This document shows, piece by piece, positions 1-9,907 of a stretch of DNA of 64,000 nucleotides. Below the pieces are notes generated by a model. The model made no database searches. It had not been told where the DNA came from and saw nothing but the letters and a program-made list of their open reading frames with translations. Position 1 is the stretch's first letter; each line of letters starts with the position of its first letter. The translations under genes were made by a program, and so were the position numbers. Source of the DNA: Circinella minor (lineage: Eukaryota; Mucoromycota; Mucoromycetes; Mucorales; Lichtheimiaceae); assembly GCA_016758965.1 (NCBI GenBank), contig JAEPRB010000016.1, forward strand, positions 124,001 through 188,000, read 5' to 3'.

Positions 1-413
1 CTTTTAATACGTTGGGTAGAAATACCTGAACATGAATTTCTTTTCGTTGGAGACCAGGAATATCAAATCGTAATACGACTGATTTTTCATTTTCCAACAT
101 ATCATAAGATGGTTCATATATTTGTTCCGATTCGCCCTGGTTGTTGTCCGTCAAACCTTGAGTACTACTATATATTTCCAATATGTCTGTAGTCATAATG
201 ATGTCTTCTTCGTTATCCCCAAGTGGTACCTTTTCGACAGCATCCCGGTAGCGTTTAATATTGATAGTGCGTTCTTTCTCTGATTCGATCTCCAACTCTA
301 CTTGCAATTTTTCAATGAACTTTGAGTCATACTCGATTGAGTCATCTTGATCATCTAACGGTATTGGTGATCGATACCCTTCATCCAGTGAAATTACTGT
401 TTGTTCGTTTGCT
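1..413 (-). CDS. Internal or 3' exon of an unidentified gene, cut by the window edge
   Basis: On the minus strand the frame is open from an acceptor (GTTTTAG) at about 414 down to a donor-like CAG/GTATTT near position 30, about 125 codons. The reading is acidic and charged, with an Asp/Glu-rich part (PLDDQDDSIEYDSKF) and, at its end, a stretch reading VVLRFDIPGLQRKEIHVQ. The PG-L-x-(K/R)-x-x-I pattern resembles the first strands of an alpha-crystallin/small heat-shock domain, but the similarity is short. It does not join in frame to the gene at 501-2675 through the obvious donor at 546, so it may be a separate gene or a fusion through a weak donor. I do not recognise the gene. Confidence 0.4.
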
Positions 414-500
414 AAAACATCGATAAGGTTATAATTATATATAATATGTCGCTATTTTTCAAAAATAAATAAATTAGTAGTCAATATTTTTCTGGCGATC

Positions 501-2675
501 TCATTTTTTCAGAACAATGATACAAAAAAAATTGTTATTTCTTACTTTCAATGACAGAACAATTAGAAGCATTCTTGCAATTGTATCAAAGTTATTGGGA
601 GATAATGGAATATATGTTTTGGCGGCTTCGTAGTGATAGTAATGGTCATTGATCTTCTTTGTCGCTTGGATCATAAGGTGATTTCCGTGCCATAATGCCG
701 TGTAGTTGGTGAATTCACTGATGAGCTCTGGGAATGGTAATTTTTTTTGAATAATATCTAATGTTATTACTCGTCGATCTTTATTTTTTTCTATCGTTTC
801 GCATACAGCTTTATGTGTGGCCAATAATGGCTTGTCTTCAGCAGAAAATACATCAAAAGTGTTATCGGTGGTTCGTACAATCATGTCAACTTTATCGCTT
901 TTTTTCTTTTCATCTATTGGAATAAAATCATTTGACAGTATGTAGTGTTCTTTGTAAGCTAGTGATTCTGCTTCAGACCTATATATAATTGCATTATATA
1001 CTTATAATTAATAACTTGTTGATGGTCATACAACCAAAAAATACAATTATAATTCACCACACCGAATGACGTTGTATTGTTTGATTGAAGCAAATGCATG
1101 ATCGAACACCGATCCATATAATACAATTCTCCACCAGTCCTCCAGATTATTTAAAACATTGGTAGTATTATTCCAAAATAATGAGCTATAAATACAACGA
1201 TAAATTAGTTTGAATACTACCAATATACATCCATTTTCACCTCACTAAATCTTCCTTTTATTCTGCTAATAAAGTGAAGAATTAAACGTACACTTGATGA
1301 AGCGCACTTCTGATGAATTCAATATTTGGTGAAACATTTTGTTGCATAAATAATCGAATCTTTAACGCGTTGAAATCGTCAAGAGTTTTACATCGACGGA
1401 GACGAGCCAGACAGAGAGCTTCCTCTTTTGTAACAACAAATTCAAACTTTAATGACTTCAAATAATGTCTAATTGTTGATTGTCGTCTTTTTGATAGTTT
1501 CATCTTCATGATATCGAGGTGATTCCTTTTGCCACTAATTACATTGTTGTAGAAGATTGGTTGAAAAGAGTTCCATTAATTTCGCTAAATCCTAAACTAT
1601 CAGAATAAAAAAAAAGTTGCTACATACTGCTCTTCATATAAATGTTCTAACTGTTCGATCCACGTCATTCTTGAAAATTGGTTAATCCATTTAGCAAACT
1701 CGAGGGTGGCTTCATCGTGTTTCAGTGTGTCGTCCGCGGTGTTATCCTCATCAGCTATTTCATCATTTTCTTGACCATTTGATTGTGTGACCTAATGGTG
1801 AGAGTGGTACATGAAGAGCAGAAATAGATCAGTAAAATGTTACTGAGTATAAATATTCAAACTGAATGCATAAATCAAGTAATATAAGAAAATAACTTGC
1901 TTGTTCACGGTCAAATTGCTTAATTTTTTTTGGAAGAGATGCTTTCTCTATGATATATTATTATATATTTATCAATAAATAACCATCACATACACACAAC
2001 AGTATAGATGCTGGTGAAATTGCATTACCTATATTTTCTGAAGCATGACGCTTAATGCCTTTGTCTTTGCCTTTTCTATTCGTGTATATGGGAGGTGATG
2101 TATATATCTATGAGCAAACAACAAATATCAGTGAATTGCATATTTCGACGCTTAGATTATTTTTATTTATTGAAGACTTACATTTTTGAAATCATTATTT
2201 TGTATTATTTCACCATTACTAATAACAGTAAAATAAATAAAAAATATTGGTCAGTGGTAAAGTTCTTCATGGATTACAGTGATTGACTACCTAAACAAAC
2301 AGAAAGGCAAACTTACTTATTTTTGATAATTTGCGTGATCTGGTGACCTGAAGAACATTCACTTGATGTTACTTTAAAAGAAGGAGACATGAATCTTTCA
2401 TCAAGATCATTCTAATGATAAGCATAATTAGTAACGTTTTATTAATTTGTTTGAAGACATAATAGAGCACAGCATACTTTAATTTTATTCCATTTTTTAA
2501 ACAAGTTTGATGCTGCGGCTCCAACCGGTGAATTCAATGATTTTAATACTTCAAGGGCTTTATAAATAGAAAAAATTAGCTGTTCGTGCGTGTTATTAGG
2601 ATTAAGAGTTTTGTATAAATCGTAAACTGCGTCAATGTCCCATTCTTTAGGATCCTTGCAAATGAAATAATCCAT
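501..2675 (-). CDS. Lineage-restricted protein with a D...ExK nuclease-like signature (about 465 aa)
   Basis: A nine-exon minus-strand model closes in frame: 2478-2675, 2317-2411, 2029-2075, 1901-1947, 1628-1791, 1543-1596, 1292-1486, 1058-1185 and 501-970, giving 465 residues. The fourth intron uses a GC-AG donor (CAA/GCAAGT); the last acceptor is the second of two nearby AGs, chosen by frame. The N-terminal part starts MDYFICKDPKEWDID. The C-terminal exon contains KVDMIVRTTDNTFDVFSAEDK, i.e. D, about 17 residues, then ExK, as in PD-(D/E)XK folds. From memory the C-terminal layout resembles hypothetical proteins expanded in Mucorales, whose equivalent segment also reads D...E-x-(x)-K. Nuclease function is inference only. 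No signal peptide or membrane segment is seen. Confidence 0.5.
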
Positions 2676-2735
2676 TGTTGAAGAAATAAGTTGCGATTAT
2701 TACCAAAGTCAGCAGAGTTGAATTATAAATCAATT

Positions 2736-4130
2736 TGGCTTTCTGGCCATGGGTGGGAATTTTTTTTTTATGTGCGTCGTTAGACGCACATTAAAAAAAA
2801 TGGTAAAATAATTTATTAAAGATATAATTTGTATAATGAAAAAGAAATAGAGAGTGTGTGGAGAAAGTGTAGATAATTATAAATGAATAAAGAATATATA
2901 TATAATAAATTGTGGTGAACTACTTGGACAGTTTGATTTCTTTTTTCGCATTTTGGTGGCCAAAGCCGACCACAGGATTTTTTTCTTTTGTGCGTATTGC
3001 ATTGATTGGGACAATGTGGACATTCTTTTGGTGTATATCTGCGACTTCATTCTTCTTTTCTACAATGAATGCACTTTTCAGGTGCATTTTTACAATAACG
3101 TGTTTTTGAACGGCCTGGACACTCACTACGATCACAAATAAAGCAATGTCTTATTTGCCGCTGATTTATATTTGTTGCATTTGTTGATGGGATGGAAGTC
3201 AGAGCCGTTGGATTATTAGATGATATATAGTTTGTATTTGTATAAAATAGTAACGGAATATTGTTAATTACAGTATTTGACTATGGTGGTGTATATTCAT
3301 GTTGGTGATTGGTGGTATGATTGTCGAAAGGTATATTATTGGAAGGTCTTGGCGCAATCCATAATGGTGCTCGTGGTGGTATTGGTAAACAGATATCAGA
3401 ATTGGTGTTGGCATTAGCGTTATTTGAAGTATGTACAGATTGTTGTTCAGATGAAGGTAATACTGTATTTAAATTATTGTTGGTATTATTAGAGCTTGTG
3501 ATTATTGGAGTGGCTTGTTCCATCCAAGGAACCTTTAATGACGATAACAATAATGCTGATTCAGCTGTTCGCTTCGAGTAGAAGACTGAACTGTTTTACA
3601 TATGTTTTCGCAGATTGCATAATTAATATTGACAGCGTTTACATATGTTTCTTTACTTCAATCTTGTATTTGTAGTAAGGACAGTGCAGGTTTTGAGTCT
3701 CCACAAGATAATGAGGGTACCATACGTAAAAACACACAAAGATGATATAGCTTTTTGAATCAAGAACCACATTCTCCAAAGCAAATGAAGGCATTTTTGG
3801 CGTAACCCAATAAGTCCCTGCGTCATACTCTTTTGGTTGCATTCTTTTTTTGAATTTACTATGAATACTGCTCGAATATTGATCAATTACGTTTCCTGGG
3901 GACAATTGGGTTCATCCGCATTTTCAGCTGCATTTCTATCGTTAATTGCAGGATTCATATCAGCCGATTCTTCAAATCCAAAAAAAAGTCATCATCCAAA
4001 ACAAGGACCTCATCTTCTTCATTGTCATTGTTATCTGTTAAATCGTTTCGATGAGAATTATTTGAATATAAACTATCTACAGCAACAGGAGACGAAATAA
4101 CCGTAGTAACCGAAGTAGGACGTGATAATG
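2736..4130 (-). pseudogene. Decayed zinc-knuckle repeat element, copy A (minus strand)
   Basis: Reading on the minus strand from 4130 down, one sees a Ser/Asp-rich lead-in, a segment around 3810-3680 reading YWVTPKMPSFALENVV and then VWYPHYLVETQNLHCPYYKYKI, a Thr/Asn/Pro-rich linker (3550-3160), and a C-terminal zinc-knuckle block HCFICDRSECPGR...CIHCRKEE (3150-3070) followed by ECPHCPNQC. The first block resembles DUF6729 as I remember it from fungal repeat proteins, with Tyr where a second zinc Cys is expected. The frame is broken several times: a shift at a poly-T tract near 3988, a further shift near 3900, an in-frame TAG at about 3283 and an in-frame TGA at about 3068. The 3' end (2736-3000) is shared with copy B. 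Best read as a dead multicopy element. Confidence 0.6.
2770..2791. repeat. 3'-end hairpin of copy A
   Basis: Perfect 9-bp inverted repeat, ATGTGCGTC and GACGCACAT around a GTTA loop, flanked by T and A tracts. A related hairpin occurs in the opposite orientation at 7036-7057. It lies just past the end of the decayed coding region, so it probably belongs to the element's 3' terminus. Confidence 0.75.
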
Positions 4131-4720
4131 GCTACAAATAGGCACATAGTTATAATATTCCTTTTAGTAACGTTTTTATTTTTCAAACAATTTTTATACG
4201 ATTATATTATAATACGTATTTAATTAATAAATTAATAATACTCTACCTCCTCTTCGGTAACCTCTGTAACAGAAGACGATGGAATAACACTTGAGAGGAC
4301 CTATTATATTTAATTATTAAATATATACGTATTAGTTCTGTGTCGTGTCCTGAACCGTTTACAGTATTTGTTTCTTTCTTTGATCCTCTTTTTTTGTGTC
4401 CGGAATACGAATATGATACGTAAGAACGAATCAAAATAGATAATAATATTTAATTAGTTTATCATTTAGGATTGGGGGGGCTATATTTAGTCGATTACCA
4501 TGAATAAACGATATATTTACTTTTATAGTGGTCTACTACAAATGTGAGTGTAAAAATATAAGAAAAAAAAAAGAGGGAGAGAGCAGTGTTAAAGAAAAGA
4601 GTATAAATGAATGTGTTTGAAGTACGCATTAATGTCGTTTGTATGAGAAGACCGATATCCAAATTAGGGATGGTGAAATTATGTAATCCAGAATAACGCA
4701 TTCTCATTCGCCAATTACAA
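4131..4720. other. AT-rich spacer inside the repeat nest
   Basis: No convincing gene. Minus-strand codons near 4434-4243 are open for about 60 residues but show no recognisable domain. The stretch may be the eroded 5' end of copy A or unrelated filler. Confidence 0.4.
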
Positions 4721-4754
4721 AAGGATTACAGAAGGGATTACAGAAGGGATTACA
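4721..4754. repeat. Three tandem 11/12-bp units at the LINE fragment boundary
   Basis: The unit AAGGGATTACAG occurs three times head to tail (the first lacks one G). It sits directly upstream of the open frame of the LINE 3' fragment and may be a 5'-truncation or insertion scar. Confidence 0.7.
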
Positions 4755-5455
4755 GCCCGGTGACCTTGGCAACAATGATGCTTCGTCTCTATTAGATTCT
4801 TGTACTTTGCTTTCATCAGTAACACCGATCAACACCCGACTTTATCGACAATCATATACTAATGAACACATTCATTGTTCTCCTCGTGTTAAAGGAATTA
4901 GTGCAGCTCAATGGACCAAATTTTGGTCTCTCTCCATGTTCTCTGCAGGGCGCAATCTCTGGTTCAGAGCGGTGCATCGCACTCTTCCTACCTCACAACG
5001 TTTACATGATTTAATCCCGGAACATCGAGCCACCAATATCTGTCAACTGTGTCATATCACAATTGATAGTTCTTCTCACTTTTTAGTCAGCTGTCCAGTA
5101 CGCTGGTCAGTTTGGACTCGTACATGGGGACCGATATTTCTCTATGAGCCTGACGAACGTAATCTTCTTCGGGTCATTATGGATCTTCGGTGGGATCTGA
5201 TACACACACGCTTTTGTTGAATACACCAATGTTATCCAAGGAACTTTGCTGGCCCTATGGCGCTCATACTGGAATTTGATTTTCAATAATCATCCTTTTG
5301 ACCCCATACAAGTTTCTCGTTCGGCATTAAAAATTATTCACTCGCTGCAAGCTCACTCTGATGATTAGTCCTTTCTTGTTCTTGAAACATCGATTTATTT
5401 AATTTTTCTCTGTTTCTTTCCTCTATATATATATTTACCAAAAAAAAAAAACATT
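4755..5455 (+). mobile_element. LINE (non-LTR retrotransposon) 3' fragment
   Basis: The plus strand is open from about 4755 to 5220 and encodes a zinc-containing post-reverse-transcriptase segment: FWSLSMFSAGRNLWFRAVHR, TLPTSQRLHDLIPEH, then ICQLCHITIDSSSHFLVSC with the C-x2-C...H...C arrangement of the zf-RVT region at the C-terminus of LINE ORF2 proteins. The frame ends at 5218-5220, after which codons resume in another frame (TLLALWRSYWNLIFNNH) up to about 5368, showing a frameshift. An A-tract at about 5441-5452 may be the 3' tail. No reverse transcriptase core is present, as expected for a 5'-truncated LINE copy. Confidence 0.75.
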
Positions 5456-5759
5456 CCATTTGTTTAGATTCTGATTCCTTATTATAATAGCTAGTAGATT
5501 GTCAATCTAGTTTATGAATTATATGTATTATTCTCTTTTTTTGGTGTCACATCCCTTTGTTCCATTTTCATACATGTATATGTCGTAATAAAATTTTTAA
5601 CCTCTCCCTGTTTATAATCCCCTTTTCCATCGATTTTATTGGCTAAATTCCTTCCCCCAACTACCGCCAGTGCGCCATCAATTTAACTTTGCTGAGATTC
5701 AAACAAGTAGCATAAGAGAGAAGTGAGTGCATTAATTATTACTGTCAATCTTAAAAAAA
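5456..5759. other. Spacer between LINE fragment and copy B
   Basis: AT-rich sequence with no coding signal that I can support. Confidence 0.5.
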
Positions 5760-7105
5760 GTTATTGCTGTCCAAGGATTGTATCAATAGTGTCAAAAAGG
5801 AATATAAATTTAACAATAAGTATATGAAAGAAAAACAGGAGAAAGTAATCCTAATGTCGAGAGAAAATCTAATGGACCAAAAGCATTATCTAATGAAAAT
5901 TTTTCTTGATGCTATAATTCTAAGAACATTGTCAACAATCGACCCATTAATACGGAATATACTATTAGTCGGTCCCACTGCCATCAAAGCCAGAACTATG
6001 AAATCGACTTCTTCTACGTAGAGTAATAAAAATATCTTCAGAAGAGTTAACTGCAGTTAAAGAATTAACGACTGCTCGTGAGCTCCTACGTAGTAGCAAC
6101 AATCCAAATTCTATTATAGCGCTTCTACAAACATTTACAGATAGGTAGAAAAAGAAAAGCAGCAGGAATAACAACCTTCTTAAAGGTATTCGTAAAGAAA
6201 AACTCAAATACGTGTGTCATTTGTGACAGAATTGAATGTAAACGGAAAGACAATGTCTGTGACAAGATCGATTGTATCATAGAAACAGAAATAACAGAGC
6301 AAAATGCATCTCAAACAATAGTACATCTGTATTTAATTATTTACGTAAGCAATATAAATGCTCAAATATTACATATACCGTATGACAAATAACTAGCTAC
6401 GTATTATTATTATTCTTTTTCAAATAGTTATAAATTCCAATCCATACGTATATGAAATGTCATTATCATTTTACAATTTAGAATTAATCGATACGTAACT
6501 GCCGAAAAAATCATTATTTTGTTTTTCTCCCCTTCGCCTCGCTACTGAGGCCATTTCCTGATTGAGAACAATTAATTTTATTTGCCTCATACGTACATGT
6601 TAGACGCTATAAAAGTCTCCCACAATTACCATAATAAAAAAGGACCTACGTAGAGAAAACATCCTGTATAAAATAAATTTCAATTCTAATGTTTATATAT
6701 TACCATTCAATCTCTATAATTAAATTTTGTTTTTAATACAGTGTACATAACAAGTTCAAAGTTAAAGATAAAGTGGGGTGTTTCTAGCAATTCCCCAAAG
6801 AAAAACATGGCGTTTTTTTACTTTGGTTATCAAAATGCTAAAAAAAGTAGTTAAACTACCTAACTAGTTTACCATCATCCATTATATATATGTATTTCTT
6901 ATTCATCTACTATTACCTACACTCTCTCGTCTTTATCCATATTTCTTTTGTACTATTAATAACCTCGTGTACAAATTATGGTTTTTATTAAATTGTTTTA
7001 TCACTTGTCTTCCCATTTCTATTATTTTTTTTTCCATGTGCACTGTTAGAGGCACATAAAAAAAAGTTATCCCCCATCTATGGACAGAAAGCCGGAATAT
7101 TATTG
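5760..7105 (+). pseudogene. Decayed zinc-knuckle repeat element, copy B (plus strand)
   Basis: Broken plus-strand reading with recognisable pieces: around 6002-6146 the frame reads LRRVIKISSEELTAVKELTTARELLRSSNNPNSIIALLQTF, then at about 6207-6260 NTCVICDRIECKRKDNVC. This has the same C-x2-C-x5-C spacing and the same ICDR-E-C core as the knuckle in copy A. Stops and frame changes separate the blocks. About 6785-6880 aligns base for base with the last coding part of copy A, and 6880-7105 aligns with its 3' flank including the hairpin. The distance from knuckle to 3' end is about 670 nt here but about 230 nt in copy A, so extra sequence has entered copy B or has been lost from copy A. Confidence 0.55.
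7036..7057. repeat. 3'-end hairpin of copy B
   Basis: Inverted repeat ATGTGC...GCACAT with a loop containing CTGTTAGA, the reverse-oriented and diverged counterpart of the hairpin at 2770-2791. Confidence 0.65.
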
Positions 7106-7199
7106 CATATGATCGGATTAATGTCAACACTGGAAAGGCTTTTGCATAATTTGCCACAGATATGACACTATAAATAGTGACTTGTTGAAAAAAATGGGG

Positions 7200-9330
7200 T
7201 ATGGTGTTGAGCCTAAGTCACACCAATGACACGTTTTGTCCTGACTTCTCCGCCACGTTATGGATATTGGCTTGATTGCCAACATGAAAAAAGAAACACT
7301 CGTATCAAGAACTTAAACATAGAATCGTTTATGCTCAGAAGGATAATGACTTTATTCTGACTATCTATGAAGAAGTCCGTTTTATTAACCTACAATCAAG
7401 CTCATGGAGCTCCCCAAGGTGCAAAATCAAATTCTATGTAGAAAGCTGATTAACCAAGCGGAACTACAACATATAAAGAATCCTCATCTCAAACGTTGGT
7501 ACGTATCGTTCAGGCATGATTGAATCGATCATACAAGACGCCTTTTTACTAGTCCACTAATTCTTTTCTGTGTTAGTTGTAATAATGCAACATTACTGGC
7601 CGCCGATGGAAACAAAACTAGCAAAATATATGATCCAAATACATGGACAAAAACAGGAGACGCAGTATATATGGCAGAATTACACCAACATAGTCAAGAA
7701 TTGGAACAGTGGATACAACAAGAACGAGAACAACAATAATTATATTATTATCAATATTAATTATCATATCAATAACACTACGTAACAACTCAAAAAAATT
7801 ACAAAATCATTATATTATTTACCTCTTATTATTAGTACACGTTATATATTATTCACATATCATAAATTTTTATTACATATTCATACTTATCCCATTTTCT
7901 ATAAACTGTTATTATGTATATTATTATTTTTCATATTTATCTTTAAATCAATTATATTATTATCACATATTTTAATATTACATATGTTTATTATTTATTT
8001 TACTCCAAATATAATATAATTCAAACTCTTCTCAAATAGGATGGCCACATGGCTCGACAATCCAACACTCACCACATTAAACGATTTTCGACGACGTTTT
8101 GTAAAAACGTTGACTGAAGCTTCACGTCCCAACACTGGATTTATTATCACCACCCTCAATCTCAGTGAGAATATGTTACGTACAATAAAACCAAAATGAA
8201 TAAGTTCATTAAACAATACTCTTGGCAACGTGGATCGTGGCGACAAAAAAAAGCTAAAAGGCTTACAAAGTAAGCGAAATCGTTTTCTGCGCGACCAACC
8301 ATCCCATGTGATTTATGTACAAGTGCTATCAACAACTGAAGTTAAAATTTCTTCCCTTTAAAAATAAATACGTAACAAACATCTTAGCTATTCAGTTAAA
8401 AGCTTGATGGCGAGAAAACAGTGAAGTCTCTGCCAGTTGCCTTCAAAGAACTATTCAACAGAGACAAATATCAAGATACATTGCTCAGCTCCAACACCTT
8501 GCTACTAGTGAAACTCATACTGCTCCTGAAGGCATGTAGACAGAAGCTTTAGCTTTTTACCAATCACCATACACTACGTATTAGATAGATGATCCATCGA
8601 TTAAATAACTCAATGTTAAATTCATTACCACCATCTGCCTCTCTCGACCCCGACAACGCCGAATCACTAGTTTGCGATTTTCATCTTGATGAACTACGGG
8701 ATGCTACAAAGCGCTCTTCCAAACAGAGCGATCCAGGGGATGATGGACTACCACACCCGTTTTCCTATCTTTTTTTTCAACACCCATTGTATGAGCAATT
8801 AATTATCAACATCTACCGTATAATTAAGTATGTCAAGACGGCATATATTCTATATCGTAGCAAAACACATGTCGAATTTTGCCAAGATGAATGTCCTGTA
8901 ATTAATGCATAATTGGCGATCACTTAGTCTCATTAATTCCAAAGCTAAATTATTCACAATAATCATCAACAAACGTATCCGTGTGTCTCTACAATTAACC
9001 ACCTTTTCAAACAGAATTTTTACCCAACCGATTTATTGCAGATAATGGGCTTTTGGTGGGACTTGTGATGGAACAAACAAAGCACCAACGCTATCATGAT
9101 ACAATTGGACTTTGCTATTTTTTTAAAGGCATATGACCGCCTATATCTGATTTACTTATCACCTGTGTTGAAAAAATATGGTTCTCCAATATGCACCATT
9201 AACAGCATTTCTAATTTATTTTTTCCTAAGTACTCAAAAACAAATTAATATTAATGAACATGCCGACTTTTCTCCAATCACTCAATACAGAGGACTACGA
9301 CAATGTAAAATTATTAATATGTTTGTGCTT
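7200..9330 (+). mobile_element. Degraded LINE, ORF1 end to reverse transcriptase core
   Basis: Several plus-strand blocks appear in LINE order but in different frames. An ORF1-like end is at about 7588-7740 (ATLLAADGNKTSKIYDPNTW...QELEQWIQQEREQQ, stop). A second block is at 8041-8200 (MATWLDNPTLTTLNDFRRRF). An ORF2 segment at about 8218-8330 reads QRGSWRQKKAKRLTK, then KRNRFLRDQPSHV. At 8590-8830 comes SLDPDNAESLVCDFHLDELRDA and KQSDPGDDGLPHPFSYLFFQHPLY, the region just before the reverse transcriptase core. Around 9020-9160 are NRFIADNGLLVGLVMEQ and the FLKAYDR equivalent of the first catalytic motif (with a frameshift at a T tract). The copy is pseudogenised and lacks the 3' portion. Confidence 0.7.
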
Positions 9331-9830
9331 GTTGACTAAAGACAATTAATGATTGTTTTTGTTTTCCTGGGTTCAAAAATATCGTCTTTCTTTCATTATT
9401 ATCGAAGCCACGTTCTACTATTATATATTTGCCAAAGTTATTTTGTACGTTTCGCAACCTCCCCCTCGAGAACAACGATTATCCTTTTGGTCCTCATATG
9501 TAGTTTATAGATGTTCTGTGTCAGATACCTAGATCGTCGGGGTCGCCATTTCGTTTTAGATTAATTCGAATTTTAAAATACAAGGCCTTGTTTTATAGGT
9601 TTATCCCATGAAATTATAATATCTCAAACAAAGTATACATAGACATAACAAATTGATTTTCTAAACATTGGAAACACTAGCACCATTTTTTATTATTGTC
9701 AATCATTATTGTTTAATTTTTCTGATACTTTACAAACCATAAATCAAAAGAACATACCATTTTCAGGTCAACTCAGTGTGATTCGGTTTCATTATTTATT
9801 ACAGTTATTTCAGGTACAGAAAAAAAATGA
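9331..9830. other. Spacer upstream of the thaumatin-like gene
   Basis: No gene seen. The left part may contain the tail of the LINE; the right part is the promoter side of the thaumatin-like gene. Confidence 0.5.
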
Positions 9831-9840
9831 ATATAAAAAG
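9831..9840 (+). promoter_or_regulatory. TATA box of the thaumatin-like gene
   Basis: ATATAAAAAG lies 68 nt upstream of the chosen ATG. An upstream in-frame ATG at 9827 overlaps this box, which argues against it as the translation start. Confidence 0.55.
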
Positions 9841-9907
9841 GCCATCCAGGAACATATTTCGACTTTTTTTAATTATCTTTATACAAATACATTATATCCA
9901 AGAAAAT

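Noticed and set aside
2770..2791. Helitron 3' end
   Set aside because: A hairpin is present, but no CTRR end follows it and no Rep/helicase remnant was seen.
9827..9907. Upstream in-frame ATG extending the thaumatin-like protein by 27 residues
   Set aside because: The ATG overlaps a TATA box and the extension would place charged residues before the signal peptide.
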